This document shows, piece by piece, positions 9,601 through 16,151 of a stretch of DNA of 29,027 nt. The notes below the pieces were generated by a model that saw nothing but the letters and a program-made list of their open reading frames with translations, was not told where the DNA came from and made no database searches. Both the position numbers and the translations under genes were made by a program. Location of the stretch: assembly GCA_964610885.1 (NCBI GenBank), contig CAZSWR010000041.1, forward strand, positions 1-29,027, given 5' to 3'. The stretch's first letter is position 1. Every line of letters starts with the position of its first letter. This DNA is from CAZSWR01 sp964610885. GTDB lineage: Bacteria; Bacteroidota; Ignavibacteria; Kapaibacteriales; UBA2268.

Positions 9601-10645
9601 CCACGAAACGGCGTTCGCCGCGTTTTTGCGATAGGATTGTCTTCAGGAATAGTCCGCCGAATTGGAAATCGGCGCGAATACCGAAAAGAGTCTGTCCGCC
9701 ACCGATCAAAGTATTGGAAACAGGAAGCGAAACGTTGCCAACCTCTACGAGCTTGATGATTTCGTCGTCCTCGCCCTCGTATCCGATTTTGAATTTGTTA
9801 TTGAATTCGGTTTGAGTGCGAGTGTTCCAGTCGGTATTCAGTTTCAGTTTATCGCCAAGCTGCACGCTGGCATTAATCTTTATATCTTGGCTGAAAATCG
9901 GCGATGATTGAGTGGAACCGAAGGCCGATTCGGAACCCACGTTTTGCGAATCCCAACGCCATCCGGCCTTGACGACTGCCTCTCCCCTAACGTCGATTTT
10001 GATTTCCGGCTTGCCAAACAGGCCGATAACCGGATTCGGCGGTACGGGAATCGTGAGGCCAGTGGCCGTATTCATCATACGGCTCAGGTCGCCGCCTGTA
10101 AGGGCAGTACCCAAGTCGTAGTGGTATTCGAGCGAATCGCGAATCGACGATTGCATCGCATTTTTCCGATTGCCCAGATACGAATCGAGGTCAACCGAAT
10201 ACGGATAGTTCACGTTTGCCCCGCCGAAAGTTTCGGTACGGTAGAATTCTTTGCTCGTCGAGTCGTATTTATGCGATGTTTGGTAGTCTGGCGAGAGAGG
10301 GATGTTTTTGCGGTTGTACCGCGAATACTCCGAGTACGGAGACGTGTTCGATAGGATTCCGGAGTTGTTGAAATTTGATGAATCCTTATCGGTTGTGGGT
10401 TGCGGCGGCGGAGTGGCCTGCTGCGGCTGCGGAAGGAACAAAGACACAGGCAAAGGCATACCAAACAGAGTGATGAACCCCGGCCTTTCTGCATTGATCT
10501 GAGAAAAATTATTGAGTATCGAATTGCTTGTTCCGGCCAATCCAGAGAAGTGCAAAGCGTATAGCGCTATCTGTACCAGTACAAAAGTAATGATAATCGA
10601 AATGATGATTTTTATTTTTTTACCGCCCAATTTCAACCACACCAT
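3680..10645 (-). CDS. sprA: SprA/Sov outer-membrane translocon of the type IX secretion system
   Basis: A 2321-residue protein, the usual size for SprA, which forms the very large outer-membrane beta-barrel through which T9SS cargo is released and which is needed for gliding in motile species. A hydrophobic N-terminal segment (about residues 10-33) acts as export signal and is followed by a proline-rich stretch near 70-85. Conserved SprA blocks include GGDLSRMMN (about 184-192), GNVSLPVSN (about 303-311) with FGIRADFQFGGL after it, and the C-terminal PGFSTFQTGLEIRIS end. Long alternating beta-strand sequence fills most of the rest. I use the ATG at 10645; a TTG three codons upstream is possible. 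A TATATTTG promoter element lies 18 bases upstream. No other T9SS gene is in the window. Overlapping open frames on the plus strand are shadows. Confidence 0.95.
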   Translation of the reverse strand: MVWLKLGGKKIKIIISIIITFVLVQIALYALHFSGLAGTSNSILNNFSQINAERPGFITLFGMPLPVSLFLPQPQQATPPPQPTTDKDSSNFNNSGILSNTSPYSEYSRYNRKNIPLSPDYQTSHKYDSTSKEFYRTETFGGANVNYPYSVDLDSYLGNRKNAMQSSIRDSLEYHYDLGTALTGGDLSRMMNTATGLTIPVPPNPVIGLFGKPEIKIDVRGEAVVKAGWRWDSQNVGSESAFGSTQSSPIFSQDIKINASVQLGDKLKLNTDWNTRTQTEFNNKFKIGYEGEDDEIIKLVEVGNVSLPVSNTLIGGGQTLFGIRADFQFGGLFLKTILSQKRGERRFVDVKGGATKQYIIKRAYDYAKNHFFLDEAYKPFYKESFKSGTKIIPPSASYYRIKQIQVFESTENIQQGSYSSQVVALADLDPGKTKAAKDFPASMKTAQILAGEVQRGLFQLLDSNRVQVDYNLGTITIQNMKTNLTYAAAYKIEGPTTSNDDDLYVGSLSVYAEAKDTLILKLISMPGLQPGFKKLWSRMMKNIYQMDASNVNTKDTKISLWYINQNNDSTDVLEGAPDKLVTIMRVDQVNNSSGQPPPDGLFDLQPPFFDAYRGEITFPSLEPFRDGLRDYFTKQGAPQTAEQYIFNEVYDENYDVARKNTARDRFVIVGEMSGTASNRISLGAINLAPNSVRVLLDGVPLREYQDYTVDLFSGTLTLLNQRALLPNANLKIEYEQSDMFNLTTKTLAGLRADYQILKSRTANAGLGFTIMHYDQSAQVDQVRPGEEPNANTMIGFDGKLNWDLPWLTKWIDYLPFYDTKAPSSLSARGEWAIVLPDPNKRDSEIYGDNGLPVAYVDNFENVQRNISLSLTPVQWTHSSQPQETIIGADDVERAKFRSQLFWFKQFLPDIDVSEVYPNRTTTTGNHKTTAMHISFDPSVRGIYNMNPEFVDAKNPEYKGAAAFAASFLEPNKDRLWGGMTRMISSFSTNFENDNVEYIEIMMRKHNTNCGKMYIDLGQISEDIIPNQRLDSEDGSTPGNPVPNNIIDPGEDVGIDTLDNAKEKLRYPYPLNLEADPARDDYYFNFNKTGLRDDWKDFEKYNNFENNASYSETGQTPDGEILNKNNALSPMLDNSYFTYEVDLTTAPKDNPQIVGGSGDGDPKGWYLYRIPIRKPAKVTGNPSLTNIQYIRVWFRGGPVYLDVVDWKLVGSQWQRNSNLQAVAADDSVLEVTYVNREENSGAPDYYDLPPGVTPPKQLNSSDPYTTYYLNEQSLALKVKNLRYGEERMAVKFTRPWDIFYYKKMKFFVHGDGSMPESMLSGSVPKGYMFFRFGTDSMNYYEYRRPLLRNWQSVEMNLADLAAIKQTRDSASQTIRVSYDVPNDPLASYAIRGNPVLTKVQFWGFGIGNPSERFPNELTTTAWVDELRLLDPESSADWAGVGNVELKLADLGTVNANISYQQPNFHRLEERFGNRTESTNWGVAVTGNLEKFAPKEFSEMKIPISYSHNEHVEDPEYVANSDVKLDEAAAAAKQKAYAKAIKEGKTPEAASSIAEQVSDATIVKSQTLRVNDGWALTGVKLGIPSSSWLIKETINKVTVGYSYSQEWERSPIVQERFSWVWVLNAQYSVSIPELLTLKPYGFVKDAPVVGLYSDLKYNFLPKTFSAGLTMTRRRTTEQSRYLSYPSPVLRDFMATRTASFNWALAENGIINPVIDYSFSTGSTLVPLELDASGKQRTGSEIASKIFFKEGLINLGTNNTHTQNLTINFRPRLPLGPLQRFVDMAGSYSSIYNWQDPLQSDPAIADVVRRASVNATLRFTTNLKLKAYGEQLFGISSSKRPMNLPRTGPDGKMLPPEQQAPDSTSGKDGFWWNVAKITKMVFFDFDKVDFSVNQTNTMNNPGVFGGTGMTNFWARGLTFRPSEIMYGPSMAYQLGLVTDPHGGFDLVGSDRFPFFGFSTYPGLRPANGIMQDMFNQKTTMDVKTSRPLWEGATLDLTWKTEVGFGRTQTVVTESNGVPKFTNIIITESYSRTYLTIPSVFGLNVFNNNVEHVIDLYKAKKAKIMAENIETGSKNLKLQQALSESLHEGMEAFSIFGGGSIGKFLPAVNWSIRWEGIEKWDMWGKIAKKITLEHAYKSTYTENASVNNGERSVTTQQIQHGWSPLVGINTTFDEKKLDGVLTANLRWNSTNNYQFRAANRSTIVRQAQDELQLNASYMMKGFEFPLFNIMLKNEVEFSFMASYKRNKNATYDISGVDDYGGEDGRKLDGNTQIVIEPRARYSMSDKVSASFFIRYESTINEGANSPGFSTFQTGLEIRISLSGGR

Positions 10646-10663
10646 TTGTTTCAATACAAACTA

Positions 10664-10700
10664 CAAATATAATAAAACATCTGCATTTAACCCGTCAAAA
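10664..10700 (-). promoter_or_regulatory. likely sprA promoter
   Basis: On the minus strand TATATTTG (10664-10671) matches the TAnnTTTG consensus exactly. A TTTTG (10696-10700) lies 24 bases upstream, slightly longer than the usual 19-21. The distance to the ATG at 10645 is 18 bases, which argues for the ATG rather than the TTG at 10654. Confidence 0.45.
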
Positions 10701-10875
10701 TTTCTGGTCGGGACTAAAGCAAGTAAGTATTTATCATATTGTAACTTAAATTTATTCAACAAATCGTGTAAACAATGCGATATCAAACTCCAATAAATAA
10801 TGAAGCCCAATATAACTCGAATAATTCAATTTTCAAAATAAACCGGACTTTTTTGCAAGAAATAATTCGGAAATC

Positions 10876-10923
10876 TTTGGCAAAATACAAACTCGCACCA
10901 CCACTCGGGAGCGGTAGTGCGAG
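10876..10923 (-). terminator. Rho-independent terminator after mutS2
   Basis: An 11-bp stem with one mismatch (10892-10902 with 10913-10923) and a 10-base loop. Read on the minus strand it is followed by TTTGTATTTTG. It lies about 30 bases after the mutS2 stop codon. Confidence 0.75.
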
Positions 10924-10951
10924 ATATTTCAGTGCTTTAGGCCGGTTGCGC

Positions 10952-13318
10952 TTAGAGTTCGACAATCGTAACGCCGGAGCCGCCTTCGACCAAGTCGCCC
11001 AGACGGTACGAAACCACGGACGGATGCTCCGAAAGGAAATCGTGCACGGCTGCCCGCAATGCGCCTGTCCCCTTGCCGTGGATAATCGTAAGCATCGGGA
11101 TATTGGCTACTAATGCGTGGGAAATGGCTTCGTCGATTTCGCGTATGGATTCCTCAGCCCTTTTGCCGCGCAAATCGATACGCGAAGCGCCGGAGAAGTC
11201 TATATAGTCGGCGTATGCTTTGCCCTCGGCCACTTTCTTCTTCGTGAGCGTAAGGCGTTTGTACGGAAGCCGGAACTTCAGCCCGTTGAATTCCACGAGC
11301 GCGGTCTTGGCTTTGTCGTCCGAGGAAACCACTGTACCCACGGTCGGGTCGGTGTCCAGCGTAACGCTATCGCCGGCGGCCAGCGAGGCAATCACGTCGG
11401 CCGGATCGGCCGGCTGCGGAGCCAGTTGCTCCACTTTTTTCTGGATTTGCTCTTTCCGCTCGTTGAATTCCCGTTTGATTTCGCCGACGGGTTTCTGAGC
11501 CTCGCGAATCTCGCGGATGGTTTTTTCGACGAGTGCATTCGATTGAGCCACGATTTCAGCAGCCTCGCGCCGAGCCTCGGCCACGATGTCTTGTTTCTTG
11601 GCCTTCAGCTCTTTGAGTTGTGCATTGAATTCATTGCGCGCCTTCTCGGCTTTGAGTTTCTCGGCCTCGGCTTCGTTCCGAAGTTTCTCGGCCTCGGATT
11701 TGAACCGCTGAAGCACGGCGATGCTCTCCTCGAGTTCCACTTGGCGCGTACCGATGTAGTTCTTCGCCCTGTCCAATACATTTTGCGGCAGCCCGAGAGA
11801 TTCGGCAAGCGCGAAGGCATAGCTGTTGCCGGGCGTACCCTGAAGGAAGTTATAGGTCGGCTTCAGCTTCTCTGGGTCGAATTCGAGCGAGGCGTTTTCG
11901 ATTTCGTCCCGCGTCAACGCATAACTCTTCAGCGATGATTGGTGAGTGGTCGCGATAAAGAACAGGTTCATGTTCAGGAAGCTGTCCAAGATGCCGGCCG
12001 CAAGCGCCGAACCCTCGTGCGGATCCGTCCCGGAGCCGATTTCGTCCACCAACACAAGCGAATCGTGCGAGCAGGCAGAGATTATGTCGCGCAGCTTAAT
12101 GATTTCCGAGCTAAACGTACTCAAATCGTTTTCGATCGACTGGTGGTCGCCAATCGAACAAAAGATATTCCTGTAATCAGTTTTGAGTTCGCCCAAGGGG
12201 AAAATGCCGCTAAGTGCCATTGCGACACTCAATCCGATGCACTTCAGCGCGACAGTCTTACCGCCGGCGTTCGGGCCGGAAATCAGGTGGCCACGGCGCC
12301 CGGCGTCGAATTCTATCGAAAGTGGGACCACTCGCTTGATGCCCTTTGCGTGGGCAAGTATCGGATGGTGCACGGCGCGCATGTACAGCTCTTTCCTCGG
12401 GCTGACCTCGGGGCGCACGCCACCGAATTCGAGGGCATAGCGGGCACGGGCAATGAACGAATCAATTCGCGCAATCACTTCGATCGAGTGGAGGAACTCG
12501 CGGGCCGAATCGCCCACCTCTGCCGTCAGAGCCGAAAGGATTCGGTATATCTCGCGCTGCTCTTCGTTTTTAAGCATCGATACTTCGTTGTTCAGCTCAA
12601 AGATTTCCGTCGGCTCGAGGAATACTGTTTGGCCGGTTTGCGAGACTCCGTGGATGATACCCGGAATGTGCCTTTTGTGCTCGGCCTTGACGGGGATAAC
12701 GAATCTGTCTTCGCGTATGGTTGCAAATTCCTCCATGACCATGTCCTCTTCGGCCACTTGGCGGAGGATTTTTTGCAAACGCGAGCGCAAATGGTTGGAC
12801 TTGTCGAAAATGCTGCGGCGAATGCGGGACAATTCCCTCGATGCCGTGTCGCGCACCTCGCCGATGTCGTCGATTGCTTCGCCGATGTGTTTTTCGGTCA
12901 TAATGCTCTCGTGCAGCTCGGTGGCCAGCCCCGAGAGCAGCGGAAAGCGTTCGTGGCGGCGGCTGAGGTAGCTTTTGATCAGACGGCTGCAACGCATGGC
13001 ATCGCGGACGTTCAGCATTTCCGAGGTCGAGAGCACAGAATTCGCGATCAGCGATTTGTGCAATTGCGGGCGTACGTCGTGCAATCCCTCGAACGGGACA
13101 GGCTCGCCCTCCAGCTGGAGCCGCACCATTTCATCGACGAGCGAAAGTTCTTCGCCAATGAGTGAATAATCGGCGCACGGGTACAGCCGAGCGATGATTT
13201 CGCGCCCGAGTTCGGAGACAGCGTATTTCGAGATAAAAGATAAAACTTGCGAGAATTCAAGCTCTGCGAGCGATTCGCGCATTAAACTTTCTGACAATTC
13301 AATATTTTGATTCTGCAT
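10952..13318 (-). CDS. mutS2: MutS2 ATPase/endonuclease
   Basis: A 788-residue MutS2 protein. It lacks the mismatch-recognition domain of MutS. The N-terminal clamp and lever region covers about 1-310. The ATPase has Walker A SGPNAGGKT (347-355) and Walker B LVLVDEIGSGTDP (421-433), followed by the TTHQ segment typical of the family. A long charged coiled coil (about 515-640) precedes the C-terminal Smr domain (about 713-788) with DLRG and HGKGTGAL, the nuclease signatures. MutS2 is known for suppressing recombination and, in Firmicutes, for splitting collided ribosomes; which applies here is open. The ATG at 13318 is 17 bases after the yqeY stop codon, so the two are an operon. Confidence 0.95.
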   Translation of the reverse strand: MQNQNIELSESLMRESLAELEFSQVLSFISKYAVSELGREIIARLYPCADYSLIGEELSLVDEMVRLQLEGEPVPFEGLHDVRPQLHKSLIANSVLSTSEMLNVRDAMRCSRLIKSYLSRRHERFPLLSGLATELHESIMTEKHIGEAIDDIGEVRDTASRELSRIRRSIFDKSNHLRSRLQKILRQVAEEDMVMEEFATIREDRFVIPVKAEHKRHIPGIIHGVSQTGQTVFLEPTEIFELNNEVSMLKNEEQREIYRILSALTAEVGDSAREFLHSIEVIARIDSFIARARYALEFGGVRPEVSPRKELYMRAVHHPILAHAKGIKRVVPLSIEFDAGRRGHLISGPNAGGKTVALKCIGLSVAMALSGIFPLGELKTDYRNIFCSIGDHQSIENDLSTFSSEIIKLRDIISACSHDSLVLVDEIGSGTDPHEGSALAAGILDSFLNMNLFFIATTHQSSLKSYALTRDEIENASLEFDPEKLKPTYNFLQGTPGNSYAFALAESLGLPQNVLDRAKNYIGTRQVELEESIAVLQRFKSEAEKLRNEAEAEKLKAEKARNEFNAQLKELKAKKQDIVAEARREAAEIVAQSNALVEKTIREIREAQKPVGEIKREFNERKEQIQKKVEQLAPQPADPADVIASLAAGDSVTLDTDPTVGTVVSSDDKAKTALVEFNGLKFRLPYKRLTLTKKKVAEGKAYADYIDFSGASRIDLRGKRAEESIREIDEAISHALVANIPMLTIIHGKGTGALRAAVHDFLSEHPSVVSYRLGDLVEGGSGVTIVEL

Positions 13319-13335
13319 AGTATTTATTAAATTTA

Positions 13336-13788
13336 TTAATTGCCACCGAGCATACTACGTACAGTCTGCTGTACAAGTTTCCCGTCGGCCTTCCCGGCGA
13401 GGGCTTTCATCGCAGCGCCCATCACCTTCCCCAGCCCGGACATATCGGTGGCACCGGTTTCGGTAATTACTTTTTTAACTTCTGCCTCCACTTCGGCCTG
13501 CGAGAGTTGTTTGGGCAGGAATTCTTCGATAATGGCAAGCTCTGCCTTTTCCTTGTCGGCCAGTTCGGGGCGGTTGGCTTGCAAATACATATCAATTGCG
13601 TCGCGGCGTTTCTTTGCGCCGTTTTGCAAAATCTTGAGTTCGTCTTGTTCGTTCATTTCGCGGTCTATGCCGGACTTTTGCAATTCGAGGATACCGGCGC
13701 GGATCGAGCGCAGCGTCTCCATGCGCACCTTGTCCCCGGCCTTGGTGGCGCTTTTAAGCTCTTCGTTGATTTTAATTTCCAAATTCAT
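13336..13788 (-). CDS. yqeY: GatB/YqeY domain protein
   Basis: A 150-residue protein of the YqeY family, homologous to the tail domain of GatB, which contacts tRNA in the transamidosome. The opening SATKAGDKVRMETLRSIRA and the closing SGLGKVMGAAMKALAGKADG segment are characteristic, as is the length. The ATG at 13788 has GGGAGA 5 bases upstream. It is the first gene of a yqeY-mutS2 operon and has a near-perfect Bacteroidetes promoter upstream. Its own function is not well established; a role in tRNA-dependent amidation or as a tRNA-binding accessory is inference. Confidence 0.9.
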   Translation of the reverse strand: MNLEIKINEELKSATKAGDKVRMETLRSIRAGILELQKSGIDREMNEQDELKILQNGAKKRRDAIDMYLQANRPELADKEKAELAIIEEFLPKQLSQAEVEAEVKKVITETGATDMSGLGKVMGAAMKALAGKADGKLVQQTVRSMLGGN

Positions 13789-13820
13789 AATTGTCTCCCG
13801 TTTTCAAAAAAATAAGTCAA

Positions 13821-13853
13821 CAAATTTACAATGAATTTAAGTATTGGCAAAAA
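13821..13853 (-). promoter_or_regulatory. promoter of the yqeY-mutS2 operon
   Basis: On the minus strand TTTTTG (13848-13853) is followed after 19 bases by TAAATTTG (13821-13828). This fits the Bacteroidetes consensus TTTG-N19..21-TAnnTTTG. The ATG at 13788 is 32 bases downstream of the element, with a Shine-Dalgarno in between. Confidence 0.65.
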
Positions 13854-13906
13854 CGAATATTCGGCCATCAGAGGAAATGTGTGATTAGATTGATCGAAAG
13901 GAGCAA

Positions 13907-14291
13907 GTTGCAAGGAGAAAGTTGAAAGGGACAAGTAAGAATGTGGTGATGAGTTGATGTGGTGATAATAGTTGCAAGGAGAAAGTTGAAAGGGACAAGC
14001 TAGAATCTGTTGATTAGGTGATGTGGTGATGTGATGATTAGTTGATGTGATGATGTGGTGATGTGGCGATAATAGTTGCAAGGAGAAAGTTGAAAGGGAC
14101 AAGCTAGAATCTGTTGATTAGCTAATGTGGTGATAATAGTTGCAAGGAGAAAGTTGAAAGGGACAAGTAAGAATCTGTTGATTAGGTGATGTGGTGATGT
14201 GATGATTAGTTGATGTGATGATGAGCTGATGTGGTGATAATAGTTGCAAGGAGAAAGTTGAAAGGGACAAGTAAGAATGTGGTGATGAGCT
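13907..14291. repeat. tandem repeat block with 168-bp higher-order period
   Basis: Five copies of a 29-base core beginning GTTGCAAGGAGAAAG start at 13907, 13971, 14075, 14139 and 14243. The spacing alternates 64, 104, 64, 104, so the true unit is 168 bp with two unequal halves. Between cores lies GATGTGGTGAT-like minisatellite sequence. The block sits upstream of the yqeY promoter and downstream of the lipoprotein gene. Frames through it translate to His/Thr/Ser-rich repeats that are not credible proteins. Confidence 0.9.
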
Positions 14292-14315
14292 GATAAGATG
14301 ATTGGCTCTCAAGAA

Positions 14316-14348
14316 AGTGGTACTACCATTCCAAATGGTAGTACCACT
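14316..14348. repeat. 15-bp perfect hairpin
   Basis: AGTGGTACTACCATT (14316-14330) pairs perfectly with 14334-14348 around a 3-base loop. It lies just beyond the tandem repeat block. As a terminator for the minus-strand lipoprotein gene it would need a T-run that is not present, so it looks more like an intergenic palindromic repeat. Confidence 0.65.
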
Positions 14349-14377
14349 CTATCTCTATACATATCAAATATATACAC

Positions 14378-14445
14378 AAGATATTCCCACCTTCAAGGTG
14401 TGGCATATCTTCCTACTTGCAACTTTTACCTTTCCACTTGCAACT
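14378..14445. repeat. imperfect hairpin and inverted copy of a right-edge repeat
   Basis: 14378-14411 folds into an imperfect hairpin around CACCTTCAAGGTG with AAGATAT/ATATCTT ends. Directly beside it, 14415-14445 is the reverse complement of 28921-28951 with a single difference in 31 bases. This links the repeat cluster here to the one at the right end of the window. Confidence 0.7.
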
Positions 14446-14452
14446 ATTTTAT

Positions 14453-14791
14453 CTATTCTTTTTTCTCGGATTCTTCCTGCGGGCGCGGGTATTTGGTTTC
14501 GTTCAATTCGCGTATGGCGCGTTCGCGGGCGCTGTCGATCATTATTCGGAACTCTTCGAGATTCGCCGAGTATTCGTTGAAAGCTTCGAGGAACTCTTTC
14601 TCGCCTTCGTAGCCATGCTTTTCGTAGATCTTGGCCATCTCGTCGCGCAGCGCGTTCGAGTCGCTTATCATGTTCCGGGCAATAAACAAATCTCGATATG
14701 TATCGATAAATTTATCTTTGCTGCTCGTCCACAGCTTGGAGCAGGCCAATAAGGCCCAAACCATTAATACGATCGATATTGCTTTTTTCAT
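14453..14791 (-). CDS. small lipoprotein of unknown function
   Basis: A 112-residue protein with a lipoprotein signal: MKKAISIVLM leads to the lipobox LLAC, with Cys17 lipidated. The rest is charged and mostly helical, about residues 20-112, with no family I recognise and a Lys/Glu-rich tail (EESEKKE). Its helical, charged character and length are like small periplasmic lipoproteins widespread in Bacteroidota. The ATG at 14791 has AGGG 8 bases upstream. It stands alone between repeat clusters, with obgE more than 300 bases upstream. Function is unknown. Confidence 0.7.
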   Translation of the reverse strand: MKKAISIVLMVWALLACSKLWTSSKDKFIDTYRDLFIARNMISDSNALRDEMAKIYEKHGYEGEKEFLEAFNEYSANLEEFRIMIDSARERAIRELNETKYPRPQEESEKKE

Positions 14792-14869
14792 TGTTATTCC
14801 CTAATTCCTTGTCTGTATTGACCGACATTGAATGTAGCCTATTGCTTTAGCATTTTTAGGAAAGGAGAT

Positions 14870-14990
14870 GCCTCAAAAGCCTGCAAAACGTTTTCTTGTC
14901 ATGTTGAACGAAGTGAAACATCCATATATTGCAATTACCTACGTATTAAAATGGATTCTTCACTTCGCTTGAGAATGACACTTTTGAGAC
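14870..14990. repeat. MITE-like dispersed inverted repeat
   Basis: Inner imperfect arms are 14898-14917 (GTCATGTTGAACGAAGTGAA) and 14959-14979 in inverted form. Outer arms CCTCAAAAG and CTTTTGAGAC lie at about 14871-14879 and 14981-14990. In translation the arms give HVERSETS and SSLRLRMT, a signature of an intergenic repeat often seen in Bacteroidota/Chlorobiota genomes. It fills most of the 350-base gap between obgE and the lipoprotein gene. No gene is seen in the remainder of that gap. Confidence 0.65.
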
Positions 14991-15141
14991 AGCCCCTTGA
15001 TTTTATCAAGAACTTTAGCACGGTGCCTCCGTGGCTCCATGCTTCCAAATTCGTTATTTTTTCAACAGCAACCGAGAAGATGCTTCCTCGATAAAACCTA
15101 AATCGCACATCGAGCAGGCCCGTAGCATCGTTTGTCCGGCT

Positions 15142-16149
15142 TTATTCCTCATCGCGGTTGGCTGCGCTGAGCCTTTCCCAGAGCATATTGACAAGGATTT
15201 CCGTGTTGAGGTGCATGACCGAGGAAATCATTACAATCGGCGTTTTCGGCTCGCCAAATTTCATTTTCTGCAGTTTGGCTTGAGTCTTCTCGTCCACGAT
15301 GTCCGAGCGGCTGAAGCAGATCATTCTTTCTTTCTTCAGCATTTCGGGATTGTACTTTTTCAGCTCGTTCTTCAGAATTTTATAATCAGCCTTGGGGTCC
15401 GCACTGGCGGCGTCGAGCATGAAAAGCAGCACTCGGGTGCGCTCCACGTGGCGCAGGAATTGGTGGCCCAATCCTTTGCCGTCGCTGGCCCCTTCGATCA
15501 GCCCGGGGATATCCGCCACCGTGAAGCTCTTGCGGTCTTCGTAGCGAACCATCCCCAGATTCGGGACGAGCGTCGTAAATTCGTAATCAGCAATTTTCGG
15601 CTTGGCCGAAGAGATAACGGAAATCAGCGTGGATTTGCCGACGTTTGGCAACCCAACGATGCCGACGTCGGCGATCAGTTTCAATTCAAGTTCGATTTCG
15701 AATTCTTCGCCGGGCAGTCCTGGCGCGGCGTACCGAGGCGTCTGATTCGTCGGGGTGGTGTATTCGGCATTGCCCCAACCGCCTTTGCCGCCCTTTGCGA
15801 CGATGAACGTCTCGCCGCGATCGGTCAGGTCGGCAATCAGTTCGTCGGTTTCCGAATTGCGAATGAGCGTCCCGCAAGGCACTTTGATAATGATGTCTTT
15901 GCCATCCCTTCCGGTACAGCGTTTTTTGCCTCCCGGTTCTCCATCCTCGGCGGAATAGTGGCGCAAATATCGGAAGTCCAAAAGTGTGTTCATGTGCGGG
16001 TCGGTTGCAATAATCACGTCGCCACCGCGGCCGCCATTGCCGCCGTCTGGCCCGCCCTTGGGGACTTTTTTCTCTCTTCGGAAGCTAACGTGTCCCGCAC
16101 CGCCATTTCCCGACCTGATTTGGATTCGGGCTGTATCGATAAATTTCAT
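15142..16149 (-). CDS. obgE: Obg/CgtA GTPase
   Basis: A 335-residue Obg GTPase, which acts in 50S ribosome assembly and stress signalling. The N-terminal glycine-rich Obg fold covers about 1-158, with the GNGGAGHVSFRREK and GGPDGGNGGRGGDV loops. The G domain follows: G1 GLPNVGKS (166-173), G3 DIPG (213-216) and G5 near SS (309-310). The G4 position reads SRSD (280-283) instead of the canonical NKxD. There is no C-terminal OCT domain. The ATG at 16149 lies 2 bases after the stop of the upstream acidic-protein gene, so translation is probably coupled. Frames on the opposite strand are shadows. Confidence 0.95.
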   Translation of the reverse strand: MKFIDTARIQIRSGNGGAGHVSFRREKKVPKGGPDGGNGGRGGDVIIATDPHMNTLLDFRYLRHYSAEDGEPGGKKRCTGRDGKDIIIKVPCGTLIRNSETDELIADLTDRGETFIVAKGGKGGWGNAEYTTPTNQTPRYAAPGLPGEEFEIELELKLIADVGIVGLPNVGKSTLISVISSAKPKIADYEFTTLVPNLGMVRYEDRKSFTVADIPGLIEGASDGKGLGHQFLRHVERTRVLLFMLDAASADPKADYKILKNELKKYNPEMLKKERMICFSRSDIVDEKTQAKLQKMKFGEPKTPIVMISSVMHLNTEILVNMLWERLSAANRDEE

Positions 16150-16151
16150 TT

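Noticed and set aside
10646..10654. TTG start for sprA
   Set aside because: It would leave only 9 bases to the TATATTTG element and adds three residues; the ATG at 10645 fits better, though it is not certain.
11939..13165. 408-codon open frame on the plus strand
   Set aside because: It lies wholly antisense to mutS2, which carries all family motifs. The translation shows no domain.
13907..14291. CRISPR array
   Set aside because: The repeated cores are similar to direct repeats, but the spacers are themselves repeats of each other, spacing is 64/104, and no cas gene is present.
13785..14312. His/Thr/Ser-rich minus-strand ORFs
   Set aside because: They are translations of the tandem repeats and have no independent support.
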